From Vicugna pacos (taxonomy: Eukaryota; Chordata; Mammalia; Artiodactyla; Camelidae): DNA of 64,000 nt. The position numbers and the translations under genes are program-made. Location: the NCBI RefSeq assembly GCF_048564905.1, contig NW_027328746.1, positions 1,302,001-1,366,000 on the forward strand. The letters are read 5' to 3'. Position 1 is the stretch's first letter. Each line of letters starts with the position of its first letter. The notes under the pieces were generated by a model. The model searched no databases. It saw only the letters and a program-made list of their open reading frames with translations, and was not told the origin of the DNA. This document shows, piece after piece, positions 25,323-38,769 of the stretch.

Positions 25323-25959
25323 AATAAGTATAGTACAATAAGCCCGTCACCCAGATTAAGGAATACACAAACTTCCATATTTCCTTTATTCAGACCTTTG
25401 TTCTTTGCCTTGTCCTTTGTTGAAGTATTTGACAGCAAATCCCAGGAAGACATGTCATTTTATCCTATGTACTCAAGTAGGCATGTCTGAAAAATGAGGG
25501 TCTTTCCTTTGATCAGGTTTTTCCATTTGACCCATGTGCTCGTTAAGTACCAGCTGTATCAGGCTTCTCACTAGGCATTAGGGATTCTTGGGGCAATGAG
25601 ACAGTCCTGGCCCCAAGGAAGTTAAGGGCTGATGGAAGAAACCAACACAGGAGCTTAGGTGCCTCACCGAAGGTCCCTGCGGGATGACACCAATTGGACA
25701 AAATTTGTGCACAATACAGTGGGATTCACAGAAGGGACTGGTCTGACTTGTAGGGCAGGCAGTGAGAGAGGCGGTCAGCAAGGCTACAATAGGAGGATTC
25801 GTTTGATCAGAGTCGGAAATCCTTTCCGCCAACCTTCCTACCAAGCCCCCAGGGCCCATCACGCACAACCCTGTGCTGTAACTGTTTTTGATTCCTGTTA
25901 CCACATCTCCTTCAGGAAGGATTTTTAAGGTGGAAAATATTTAAAATCAGTAATTGTTG

Positions 25960-26185
25960 CCAGAAGGGACATAGAACAAGAAACGTGGAAACAACACAAA
26001 TGTCCATCAGCACATGACTGGATAAAGACGAGGTGATACATATCTACAATGGAATACTACTCAGCCATAAAAGATGCCATTAGCAGCAACATGGATGGAC
26101 CTGAAGACTGTCATTCTACGTGAAGTGGGGTGGAAAGAGAAAGAAAAATGCCATATGACTTCATTTATGAGGAATCTAAAATTAA
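25960..26185 (+). mobile_element. L1 3' fragment
   Basis: A short piece of L1 ORF2 end sequence. It contains AATGTCCATCAGCACATGACTGGATAAAG, interrupted here as AATGTCCATC then GACTGGATAAAG, followed by TACTACTCAGCCATAAAAGA and the usual region encoding the ORF2 C-terminus. It is more decayed than the L1 at 24512, with several small changes in the matching stretch. Mirrored on the minus strand at 54729-54954. Confidence 0.85.
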
Positions 26186-29100
26186 TAGCAATAATAATAA
26201 GACCACCAGTGAACTAATTATTATTTTGATTTCTTGAATATGTGTAAGCACATCTGACTGTCCTTTGTGATTGGATTACCATATTCTGTTTATTATTCTT
26301 TTGTAGTTGGCTTTATTCCTCTGGTAACTATGTAAGTTTAAAAATCTAAAGCTATAATCTGTTCTTAGAAACAATAATTAGTACATATATGTTAACTAAA
26401 AAGTTGCAGTGTACTCTATACATGTATTTACATGCTATATGTGTATGTGGAGTTGAACTGTAATAATTCTACCTAATAATACTGAAAAAGGAAAAAAATA
26501 ATTTATTAAAAAAAACCCTCTTTAAATATTAAAACGTTCAGGTCTGAGATTCTGTGAAAGATAACATGGAAGAAGGTTTTTAAGTTTTTCTCCTTGCGCC
26601 TCAGTGAGCAGCCTGGGCTGCAGAGCTTGGCCGCCACAGGCACCCAGAACTTGCCGGCTTGCTCCTCACTTCTTGGGAGGAAGGTTAGCTGCTTCAGGAA
26701 TATTTATGCTCTTAGAAGTTGCTGAAAACTCCACAGAGCTCCTGTTTACATAGAGTGTATCTGTCAATATGCCCCATTTTAGAAATTAGAGCAGAAAATT
26801 TTAAACCCAAGAACTGACAAGCACACGCTGTCCCAGCACGTGGTCAAAGCAGTGCTGCCACGCTGGCTTGTGTTGGTTCTAGAAAAAATGCACCGTACAC
26901 TCAAGAATCAGGGTGAACCCACAGATCTCATCTCAGCAATGCTATGAAGAGGTGGGACACAAAGCCCCTAAAACAGTGCTGAAGTCCCCAGATGTCCCAG
27001 AACACACAGAGCCATGAGACCAAGAATCCAGTGTCTCGTGGATCATCAGCCGAGGAGACCACGTCCTGGGTCAGGAGAAGCAAAAGTAGGGATACCAGGC
27101 ACACAGTCCTATTGACAGCAAAGCTTTAAAGGTGTTGAATTGACTAAAAGTTTGGCAAAATTTGCATTGAGAATACTACATTTCCTCTCCTGGAGACGTT
27201 AGAAGGATAACACTGATTAACAGAGGATGATTGTAATGGATTAATTATGATACTGATGACGTGGGCTGCTCACACTAACCCTGCACTCGGTGTAGAATAA
27301 GCCTTTTATGTACACACTTCATTAGGTCTCCACACCCTTGCAAGGTGGCATTAAGCACTCATACAACTATGAACTCAGTGACTATAGAACAGTCACAAGG
27401 CTTCCTCTCCAGCATGAGGTAGCAAAACCAGCAATGATTTTCAATGACAAAAGCCAAAATCATATATATTTGGGAAAGAAAGCAAATGAAACACTGAAGA
27501 AAAATAAACCAATAGAGCAGATGGAATGGAAACTTTTATTGAAGAAACCAATGATTGATTCAATTAAAACAGCTAATGTCCCTGGTATAATTGAACCATC
27601 AATCCAAATTTTTGGAATAGTGGGTTGTGAAATTACTGTCTCATTTAATATTGGAATTCCTTGTTGGACCAATTTGATATGCATCACTCGTGCGATGTTA
27701 GCTATTTAGGTAAATAACAATATTCATATTTTTTAAGTTAACAGGAAACATAACACAGGACTCCAGATTTAGGGAGAGAATGCAAACAGCTACTATCATA
27801 CTCCATCCAGTAAGGACACGTGTCCCTGCGTCACCAAAGCAATGAGAATTTGCACACAGAAAACACAGTTCTCCAGTTGTGACAAATACGAGACCGTGAG
27901 CCATGAATTACGAGAACAAGCAACTGTTTAAATGCCATGGGCAAGTTTTTTTTTTTTATCATCTTGAAAACATCACTGATGCTCTAGGTAAGAAAAAGAA
28001 TTGTTTTACTAACAAATCTAACTGACACAGGGGTTTTTCCAAGTGAGAAGATAATTCCAAAAAGTGCAGTAAAATGAGTTAAGATGATCTGTGCGGTGAC
28101 GGAGCTGATCTTAGACTGACGAGCATCACGATTCCCGGTTTTACACTTGCTCTCTGCTCGTCACCTCTGACACAAGAACGCATCATATGAATTTTTTTTT
28201 CTTTAGGGAAAAAAATGTAAATAAAATCTAACTACGATATGTGGTATGAAAAGTGGTAATGAAGTTGTCTAACATATTAATGCAGCCAGTGTAATGTAGC
28301 ACTTATTCGGGCACTAGAATTTTTTACATCATGATTTATTTTATATCCTATTTCTATCCTAAAGGAGACACTTAAAGTTTTCTACTTTATTCAACATATC
28401 TTGTGGGGGTTGTGATATACACTGGTATGGCCGTTTTCAGATTTAAAACCGCCTCTGTGGTTGTGGTCGGGAAAGGCAAGGCTCCCTCACAGCTGCGACG
28501 GAGAAGGAATCCCCGGAGTCGGCCTCCGGGCAGCTTCCGAACAGCATTTGCTTGCACTTGGCACAGGACACCATCAGCAAGTGTAACACTGACAAGGAGT
28601 GTTCCCCGAGGACCTGGGAGGTGCGCTAACATTGTGAAGCCAATTGTTTCCCAATTAGGTAAGGCTTGGAAAAACAGTTTATTATAAGTGACTTCCTTTG
28701 TATGTGCCTTTTGTCCTGAGAGGTCACTAATTAGCATAGAATATAAAATGCCCCATAATATAAGAATTTAGGTACCCCATTTTTCCATCTACCTGTCTAT
28801 TTGTTTATCATATTTATACCTAGGTTACACTTTCTATGATGTTCAATTCCGGGCACCAAAAAAGAAAGGTTACAAAATATTTCTTATTAAAAGCGAGGAC
28901 TTGGTCTAAGGGTTAAAAACCACTACTGCTAACAATAAAAACCAGATAATATTTTTAATCTCAATTGCATCAGATCTTCCCTTAAGTTCACTGTTACAAC
29001 AGTAACGGAATTTCTCTTCTTCCAAGATTCAGGCCTGATCGCCACCCATCAAGACGTCTGTCTGTGAGTCCCTACTTGTCCTCGAGGCCCCCGAACACAC

Positions 29101-30808
29101 CTTACGGGGTGAACCTTCTTCAGTATCCCTACTGTCGGGGAAACCTGGAAGCCCCAGGCACTGTCCAGGGGTCACACCTACCTGCAAAAATCAGTCATGT
29201 GATTGAAACGGGACAACCCAGGTGGTGTGATAGGGCTGAAAGCTCACCAAAAACAGGTTTGGGGGCCTTACCCAAGCCCTCCGGCTCCTCACATGAAGAA
29301 GGACAGGGAGGCCCAATTAGCCACGAGAATGGGGGCCTTCATTACTCCATGAATAAAGGATTTGTGCCAGTGCCACCTTTAGACAGGGAACCCCAGAACC
29401 CAGACTTGGAAGCACCCTGTCCCCTCCCCTCTGAACAAATATTCTCTCAAGACACATAGTGAGAGATGGGAGCCCCGGTGAGCTCTGGAATAAGATGTAA
29501 TCTGAAAGACTGCTGGTAACAAATGGTGTGGAGCTCGGGCAGCCCCCAGGGCCACCAGCCCTTCTGGTACCACTGATGCCCACACTTCCATCCACAACAG
29601 TTTCTTCAGGACCCTTACGCACACAGAACCATCACACAAAAATGATTTCTTAGACGTATTTTAAGAGAAATAACATTATGAGAATGCCAAATACATGACG
29701 AGTCAGAGTCAAGACCCCAGAGTATTTACTGGATGAGATCTCACGTGTGCTCCCCAGTGAGCTTTAAACCGTTAGGACACAGTCATGAACAGTAGGCATT
29801 TTCTTTCTTTCCTCCAAGTTGGCTTTACTTGAGAACTCCGTAGACACAGGAAGACTCTGGATCCCACCTCTACTGCTTACACAAAGGGCTCACCATGTGG
29901 AGTGGGATCAGCGCTGGTGCGACCGGCTCCAATGTGAGCACCCCCGTGTCCAGCTCCCCGAGGAGCAGAGCTCCCCCCATGGGCACTGCAGTGCCTGTAA
30001 GAATCAGGTGTCTGATGAGTGAGCCTGGGGCAGGCAGGACAGGAAGCAAGCACCGCTCCCTCACGCTCTTCAGGTGATCTCTGTGTCATCTTGAATAAAT
30101 ACAGTCAGCATTAAAGATGTTTGACAAGAGGGTAAAAGGTAAGGCCTCCTCAAATCTCCACGCATTCCTTTAGTGGCAGTCCTGGTAGAACACATGGCGA
30201 CAAGAGATGCTGGCTTTACATGCGCACGTTGGCCTCAGGGCTGCAGGGGAGGCCACGGTGCTGCCTCTGCCCCACCTCCTGCCCTCGTCCCCCAGACCCC
30301 ACAGGGGCCGCTGACTCGTTTCTCTGACTTTCTCTCCTTGGTTGTGCTGCTCTTCCAGCTTTTAAGAGCTCATAAAAACCTCACCAGAAAATCCTTAACA
30401 ATGAACCCAAGTCAAATGAAATCAACCTAAGAGACACACTGCCTTCATCATTACTTTATATTTTAGGAAGAAATTCTTGAAGACGACTCCCTGACCTGGA
30501 GGGGTGGATGGAGGAGAAAAGAAAACAAGACAAGCATTTTTGGCCCATAAAAATTGAGAGGTAGCCAGACGGTGTCTAGTCTTCATTGCACCTCTCTGCC
30601 AGCCCCAATTTCACAAGCCCTCCCCCACTGAACTCATCAGAACTCAACTGAAGGAGACAGCTCTGCAAATTTATTGGAAACCAAAGAAATCACTACAGAA
30701 ACAGTCTCTCAAACCCAGCGAGAACACTGTAAGCTGTCCAGTGCCAGAATCTGAATACTAAAACATGCAGATCCAAACTCCGACCCCCTCCCTGGTGGGT
30801 GTACTTAC

Positions 30809-30945
30809 AGTGGGGGTGTCGCTGTGCACTTTGTCCGCATCCAACATATAAAAATGAAAGGGACTCCAGTTTTCAACATCACAGTCCCTCTGAAACAACT
30901 GGTGGTCAATTAGCGTTTGTCGGCAGCCAAAGTCGATTTTCTCCC
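30809..30945 (-). other. Exon-like open stretch, unrecognised (left arm)
   Basis: On the minus strand an AG (GTGCAG) precedes 137 bp that read GEKIDFGCRQTLIDHQLFQR then DCDVENWSPFHFYMLDADKV HSDTPT, ending at a good donor (ACT|GTAAGT). The composition is protein-like and the donor is strong, but I cannot match it to a family, the pyrimidine tract is weak, and an open frame this short can arise by chance. It lies antisense to the TRAPPC9 fragment. Confidence 0.25.
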
Positions 30946-32089
30946 CTGCACGTGGACGTGAACACACAGAAGTGACTGATGATCCCCGCTGCGAGTGTAG
31001 CTAAGTGTTTCTAAGCAAACTGTCTCCATCACCCTCCTGATGATCAGGGGAGTGTGTTAGCCGCAGGGCTCTGCACACTAACGGCCAGGCAAGGAGGGCG
31101 CTTCCGTACTTTGGGGAGAAAAAGGCGGGAGCAGCACTCGCTGGAAATAAATTCTAATTAAAGCTCCAGGTGCGGTTCCTGCAGCGGAACCCACGCCAAT
31201 AGATGAGGCTCCCTCCGAGCTGTCCAGTCATGTGAGCCAGGCTCATTAATATACCTGTGTGTTTGCTTTAGCAAGTGAATCATGTCTGTTTTCTGGAAAT
31301 TACATGAGGGTGGAAAACCTTCCAAACATGTTCATTTATTTGCTGTGGAATTTGTTTAATCCTCTTAAGAGCATTTACAATGACAACCTTCTTAAATTAG
31401 CATCTTTGCCCGAGAGACCTTTCCAGGCACATGCGCCGAAACCTAGGACAACCCAGAAGCAGAATCAAAACCGTTTCAGCTGCACAGCACCGCAGAATGT
31501 ATCCAGTTTGAGAATCAAGGATTTTTTCTCCACACACTTTTCCTCCTCTGCACAAATTAATCAGCCTCTGCTGCTATTGTATAATGAGTGTCGTATGACT
31601 CATCTTCTCTGCCTGTAAAATGGAAATGGGAAATACTTCTACCCAATAAAATGTCATAGAACTAACCCCCAAAATTATATATATTAAAAAAAAAAGCCAG
31701 GGCTTTATGCTGTCCAGGGATATGAATCATTTATTTAATGTATCAATTGTTACTAGAATAAATTTTTCAAAATGTAACACCTCCTCAGATAACTTCAACT
31801 ACTATTCAATAAAAATATCACAGAAAATTTCTGAAAAGAATTTAAAGGAAAATCATTTTTAACTGAATCATGTTCTAGGCACACTGAATAAATTCTCTTT
31901 AGAGAATTCCTACTTTTTTTTAAATAAGTGACCTATAAAAATACACCGAACATTAATCAGTAAATCTTCATTCCTCATTTTTAAAATTCTTAAGGCATGC
32001 TATTTTTCTTAAATCAAATGAGGAGGCATTCGCAAGCCAATGGACAACGGAATTACCTACGAGGACATTATAAAGCAGCAAGAGCAACT

Positions 32090-32300
32090 AGCAATTTGCC
32101 AAGCATTCTGCCTGAGAGCCACTCGTACCATCTCATTTTGACCTGACCGCTTGGAGGTGAGCTCCATCAGCCCATTTAACATATGAAGAAACTGAGGCTA
32201 TGGGTGGTCATGTTTTCAGTACTTGGTGGAGCCAGGATCCAAACCCGGATCTTTGTCTATAGAGCCTGTGCCTTTACCAGATCACACTACATTTCTCACT
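32090..32300 (-). mobile_element. MIR-like SINE in left arm
   Basis: CATATGAAGAAACTGAGGCT, then GGAGCCAGGATCCAAACC and TAGAGCCTGTGC, is the usual antisense MIR text. Mirrored at 48614-48824. Confidence 0.55.
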
Positions 32301-33429
32301 CTTCAAATGCACTCAGTCCCCGAGGTAACACACCTTCCTTGCGTTTCTAAGAGTTTTAGGAAGTACTGAATTACAAGGACTAATCAGACATTTGTGTGGG
32401 CTAATTTTTTATTTTCTGATTTTCCTGAATCAGTTCAGGCTGAATTCATACTACTTACGAGGAGAAGTCCTGAGGCAGAGGAGAGAGGGGAAGATAAGCC
32501 AGACATAAACAATTTCAAGAGATCCACTTCATCAAGGAAACAAAGTATTAAATAAACCACTTCAGCAACACGCTTGTCAATAAACCTTGGTGTCTCTGTC
32601 TCAGCCTGAAGGGGGTAAGCCCTCCAGCCCATCTGCCTTCCTGCCACTTACCCTGGATGATCTTGGTTCCCTCACCTGTGACACGTGTGTTCTCCTGGGA
32701 CTCTTTGTAGAGATTAAATGATAAAACTATATGCAAAGGGGCTACTTCATTGCCAGACAGTGGGCACCAAACAGATAATAAAATTATTTTGTTTCATGAA
32801 AATGGGAGGCAAGTCTCCCAATTAAACATTCCTGATAGAATCCTAACAAGCACTTTAATTTATCTGCCAGAAAGTGTAAAATAGCATTTCTTTTTTGAAG
32901 GCTGTATCCGTTCTCCCTACTTTTTACCAATCCTGGCTGTTATCCTGAAAATCTATTCCCAGAACTTGGCATCCATCTCCCATATTTAAATCCTTTAAGT
33001 TTGAAATTATGATGAAGCTTGGGCACATGAAGATTCACACCATAATTCACAGAATAAACAAAGACCACAGGAACAGGGCCACCTGCAGGCCCCATGTGCT
33101 CAGGACAGGCTCCAAACGTCACAAAATCAGATGTATGCTGTTTGAACAGAAAGAAAATTGAATGTGTTCAAGGAGGCTGACATAGAACACTGGCCGGCTC
33201 ACGAGACGACTCCTTCGCCCCCTCGTCTGACCTAAGTCATCTAACACAGTTATCAGTTGATCTCTAACTAAAACTAAAACTGGGGGAGGGTTGGAAAGTA
33301 ACATTTTTTCCTACAATATATACATATTGTCAACTAAAAATTGGCACTTGTCATCTGCCTCTGATTTGATTAAGTCATGAGCCACTGCAGCTGCTGTCCT
33401 TCAACACCCTCTGAAAGTAGTTCAGGGTG

Positions 33430-33800
33430 GAGATCAGGAATGGGGCGCTCTGTGCTCTGGGAAAAAGGGCAGAAAAGCCTTCAGATAGTTAGACATTTTC
33501 AGGAAATTTTATGAGCCCAAATTCTTGCATCTCCTCCTATCTAGAAAAGCACTAAAATCATTAAGAGACACCTGCTCCTCGACTAGCAGCAGCCTCTGCC
33601 TAAACGTGTACTGGACTGCACGTCCCCCTTCACTGAAATCTCATATAATGCTGAGCTCCCCCTCCTCTTCAGAGCAGTTCCTCCAAGCTCTCTGAGATGC
33701 TGTCTCCTGGGCTCTGGTCCTCATTTTGCCCCAGATAAACCTTAACCCACAACTCTCACATTGTGTGGTTTATCGACAGTGCCACAAGAATTAAGCTTAG
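33430..33800 (+). mobile_element. LTR fossil in left arm
   Basis: The sense strand holds GAGATGCTGTCTCCTGGGCT, then TTTTGCCCCAGATAAACCTT and AACTCTCACATTGTGTGG, typical of the R/U5 end of a class I type LTR. It is related to the antisense LTR at 7985-8325. Solo and decayed, present in both arms. Confidence 0.6.
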
Positions 33801-36800
33801 ATACTTGAACTCATAGTAAACATTCAATATCAAACATTTCTTGACTTAAATTCCTTTCCAAAAGTAAATAATTATTCCATTTCATAAATATAACATCTTT
33901 AAATATAAATTAACAGATATTTGTGAATCTTAGGAAAATATATTCTAGAAAAAATTTTACCTAATTAAAAAAAAAGCTATTGTGTGGAGCTATAGAATTT
34001 CAAAAGTGGAAGAGAATAGTATTGTAACTCAAGTTCTTGTTTTAAATGCAGAGATCCTGAGGCCTCAAAAGACATATCAATTTGCCTGATTTTTTACACT
34101 GTCTTTTAACAGGAAACCTAGAACTAAATTCCTGGTCCTTGAGAAACCAAGACTTGCTTTGCTGGTGCAGGGCTGAACCTGATGAAAATGGGTGGTGAGA
34201 AAGAACCAGAATGCGGGGGCCTGGGCGAGGCAGCGGAATAAAGGAGGGTCTCACCTGGTCGTGGGTGAGAAATAGGCTCCCGCAGTGCTGGTGTGATGGG
34301 CATCCCTCAAGGGCTTGAAAACTACTATTTAGCACACCTGCCACCGAAACGCACACGAGCAGTTTAACTAGAAGGCTGACCAGGAGGCTTTGTCAGTGAC
34401 ACAACGAGCTATTTTCACATTAACTCTACAACTACAGGAAGAGAAAGAATAGAAAGCTGATATTAATTATTAAAAATTTACACCAAGAACCAAGGAATTT
34501 CCAGGAGAAATAGAAAGACTTGTTGGAAGTTTCATTATGTGAACTTAATGCCAATTCAGTTGTCTTAAAAGTTGTGCTATAAAATATATTGTCCTTTGTT
34601 GTTCCAAATCACATTTGAAAGAAATATTGTTTCTTAAGGGTGTTTCTGGAATTTTCTTCTATTTCCTAACACCAAATCTCAGACCTTTAAAGAAATGAGG
34701 GTTTGGCATTTCGTCCACTGTTCTCTAGGCAATTTGTAGTTCCTTCAAAGAACAAGGGGGGAATCACACAGAAAAGCACTTGAGCATCAGGCTGCTTACA
34801 TTTCCTCCGGAAGTCTTGGAAAACAACGTGGAAATGAACAGCAGGACAGAAACCTGGCGGGAGGGTCACTGGCTAGAAGGTGAGAACAAATGTGTTCTCC
34901 AACGTGCTCTGGTAGCCACTAGTTTAAATGAACCGAGCAGTTGTTCCAGCATACACGCACCTCTCCGTGAAAATCGCAACGGTTACCAGCCGCTCAGTGC
35001 AGCCCGAAGCAATGGACGGACTGCGGAGGCCCCCGGCGGCTCATCGTGGTGCCTTACACCACGTGCAGGATGAGTGCTGCCTCCCCGCCCCCTCCCTCCC
35101 CTCCCCTCGAGGGAGATGGCTGGTCCTGAGCTGAGCACACCTCATAGCAAGCTGTCTCTCAGCCCTCTGTCTAAAGCAAGATAAAAGCAGGAAAGCTACC
35201 TTGGACTGCACAGAACCATCCCAAAAGGGAACTGAAGCACCTTTCTCCCCTCCTCTCTGCTGCCTGGAATGTGGACCTGATGGTTGAGCCTCAGGCAGAA
35301 ACTTTGGGCCATCAGATTGATGGGCTGAAAGCAACAGGCATCTGGTTCTCTGACCCTGGGGCCTTCATGCCAACCAGCCCTGCGGTACCGATTGCTTGAC
35401 TTCTTTATGTAAGAGGGAAATTCAAGTTTAGCATGTGTAAGCCACTGCTGTTATCTGGGGAACTAGGTATTGTATATTGCCACGGTAAGTCCTAATAATA
35501 AAGTTAAAATTCACCAAAAACTATTTACCAGATAGTTAATAAATGATAAAGAGATCTTGATTTTTGTTTTAATGCTATGAAATGTAAATCAAGTTTCAGC
35601 ATATGCCAGTAAAACAAGACAGTGTGGAGAAAAAGCAAAACAGAGATTGTAGGACAGAGACCCAAAGCATCCTCTTCTCCAAGGCACAGGAGGACAGCCG
35701 TGACTCAACGTGCCAAGGCTGGAGTCACATGGGCTCCCTGTTTTCCTTGTCTTGGGTTGTGTTTTGTTTCCAGCCTTGGGAAAAATGGATAAGACTGCCG
35801 GTCAAATCATTTCAGGAGCAGCTTCCGTCGTGTAGAACCCCTGTCTCTTCCTTTCCTCTGCCTCCTGGAATGTTCTGACACAATTAATCAGTCCAGCCTT
35901 CTAAACTGAGCAAATGGAGCTCAATCAATCTGCTTTTAGACAGAGTTAAGAAATAGACTTTAAAAAGCATAACTAGGAAATCTTATCTTCCAGAGGTCAT
36001 TGCACAGATGAAATAGGAGAATATCTGTCAATCACTCTGTAAACACTAAGTACAATACATACAATATTAGTACTGATTCTATGTTACATTCATCAAAAAA
36101 GGAAAACAGAACCCTTTTCTACCAGAAGGAGAGGGTGCTTTGCAATTTTCTGTCACTTTAATTCTTCAAAAGTTTCTATAAAATTGATGCCTTTTAAAAG
36201 TCAATGCACATTAGGGACTAATTTTAATTCCATCATCTCCCCCTGTTTAACAGATATCAAGAATGATACCATTCCTTGATATTTTATTTAGGAAAGCCTT
36301 CGGTATACATGAGGCACAGAGCATGACAAATTGTCAGTATCACTCAGGATAGGAAACCCATCTTTGATACCCGAACTTGAAGACATGAAGAAGATGCCTG
36401 ACATGTCCCACTGACCTTTCAAGCTATTATTTTGCAAACACTTGTTTCTTCTTGATCCAGAACAGACCCGCATTTGTTGATGTGAGACTCTTTAAGTGAA
36501 AAGGTCAACCCATCATTACCACTTTAGAGACTGAAATCTTACCCTCCTCATCCACGTGGACATAGCATCCTTACTGATTCCTAACATGAAAAATGACCAC
36601 CGATGGCATCTCAGGATGCTCCAACGCAGAGGTTCTCTGCTGCAGTGAGGAGGAAAGAGGCATGTGCTTCAAGATGCACTTACTGTCTGTAGATCACTTA
36701 GCAAGACACTGCAACTTGTCTAAGCTAAAGCTTAAAAGTGGAATATAGAGGCAACATCCATGGCAAAGGGCATTCGGAGGCTAATTCCTTGGCCCCACTT

Positions 36801-38769
36801 CATCCCTTCTCAAGAGCCGTGGGCAATACCTTGAGAAAGGCAGCAACATGGTACCCAACTCATCAAAAAGCTGTGCTTCCTAATAATTGACAGTAAAGCA
36901 AGTGCCATCTGGCTCAACAGATCTCCCTGTGTCTCTACAGTGTACATCTACTTTTTCTTTATTTTCTCGGTTGGAGGACACTCCTTTTTTGAAAATCCCC
37001 CTCCCTGCAGTAGAAGTTCTTTGTTTCCCAATCAGAATGCAGGCTTGAAGGGGGGACAACAGAGCTGACAAAACATAGATCAGTATTTATTCCTTGATAT
37101 ATTTTTGGCACATGGACTAAAAATCATTGGGTCAGTTGGACATCAATATCATATCTAATTTACACAATTGTCAACTGTCATTTTACTACCAGCTCCTGAA
37201 ACAGTCATGTGGTCACTAGGTTTTTTTTCCTTCCCTTGACCCATGGATTCGATGATTTCTCCCTAGACACAATAGCTTTTCGAAAAAAAGTCTGTTTCAC
37301 CTTTTGATTTTAAACTAAACTTGCGTGCTTGACACTGACTTCACTCTAACATTCACAGAAAGCTATCCAAGGACAACCACATTTGACATCATCTCTAGAT
37401 GTCTTGAATACACTGCTGAGCTGATTCTTCCAGATCATTAAAATATATATGCACATTATCCTGTGGTCCTCTTCAATTTGTGGTGTTTTCAGTAATCGTT
37501 ACCTCTTGGATACTTTATTACACATTTAGCATTTCTTTATCCAATTCAGTTACATTAGTATATAAGATTTGAAAAGAACTGCTTTCTCAAAATGATGATA
37601 TTTAACATCTATGGTCTTTTTTAAATCAAGAAATTCAATAAGGCTGTCAAGGAGAGCAGTGAAGTTTGTGTGTGGTGATTGCTGCTTCAGCGTCTCCGGT
37701 CCTGCCCCATGATCTTGCAGGTGTTTACGCATCCTTGTCAATGTCATCACATCAGTCTATTAGGAGCTGAAATTAAACTACGTGGATGCTAATTTTTCTT
37801 TTTAAAAACAATAAACTCAATTTCCCCTACTAATTCTTTATTATTTCTCATACTGAGGCTCACTTCTTTCCCTAATATATATATTTGGTGGGGAGGGGGG
37901 CAGAGCCCTGAAAGCCTGCAGACAGCACCAACCCTATAAGAGTAACCAGAGGTGGCCGTGGATGTTGTGTGACTTCAGCCACTGAGCACGAGCACCTGCT
38001 GTCCCTCCAACTGTGCTGCCTCCATTGCTGACAGCCCTGAAGGTCACTGCCTCTTGTAAAATTCTACAACATTACAGTTCATACATTTTTAAAAGGTATA
38101 AAATTGTGAAAGTCGTCTGTTGTTTGTGTAAAGTGGGGGGTAGTTGCCTTTGCTCATTTCAGGCTAAACTAACTCCAGAAGGGCACACACACACACACAC
38201 ACACACACGCAGTTCTGAGTGCCCCCAAGGAAAAGTTTGAAAGGCTTCAGGACAGTGGCGGCACTCAAACCTTTGGAATTTTGAGCTCTATGAAATCATC
38301 ACTTATTCAGAAATTAAGCCTTATAATTCTAGACCAAGAGAATCAGAATCCCCCACAAGATACTTACCGGAATTTTTTTAAAGAAACTATCTTCCCTAAA
38401 ATCCAATGATAATTCAAATATCCAAGGAAAGAAAATAAATCAGTAATATCAAGCAATAATTTCTTCACTATTGCTGATTAGCCTTCAGCCCCAACCAAAG
38501 GACATAGAAATAAGACACCTGGAGATAAAGAGATGGAAGAGAGGTATTAAAAAGCAAGAATATAAAAGAAGTAGTGGCCTTATGGAAACCTGCTCATTTT
38601 CTTTGAAATAATTACTTGGTTAAAGGAACTCACTCGTGAGGATCTGGAAATGCACCAAGAGGAAATCTAGCAGGGAAAAGAAGCAGGAGCAGGCCTCAGT
38701 TTTCTCCGAGGCTGATCCTAAATAAAAAAAAATTTCCTTGGCTTTCAGAATAGACAACCTGCATGGTTC
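33801..38769. other. Noncoding stretch of left arm up to the array
   Basis: AT-rich unassigned sequence with the CA tract at 38184. No gene or named element is supported. Mirrored at 42145-47113. Confidence 0.5.
38184..38208. repeat. (CA)n microsatellite in left arm
   Basis: A pure CA run after GGG and before GCAGTTCTG. Its mirrored copy at 42706-42730 has the same length, which is striking because microsatellites change length quickly. Confidence 0.95.

Larger units (their letters stand above)
26186..33429. other. Long noncoding stretch of left arm
   Basis: I recognise a MIR-like piece (32090) and one exon-like block (30809). Frames at 27338-27709 and 28387-28737 were inspected without a convincing match. 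The next TRAPPC9 exon expected after 21646 is absent. Mirrored at 47485-54728. Confidence 0.5.

Noticed and set aside
27460-27687. Minus-strand open frame with faint likeness to a sideroflexin C-terminus
   Set aside because: Only a few residues align by eye (GIP near the start and a late FFP), with no splice sites or flanking family sequence. Likely chance.
28387-28737. Overlapping open frames on both strands in the left arm
   Set aside because: Several frames are open at once in GC-richer DNA, none with a recognised domain.
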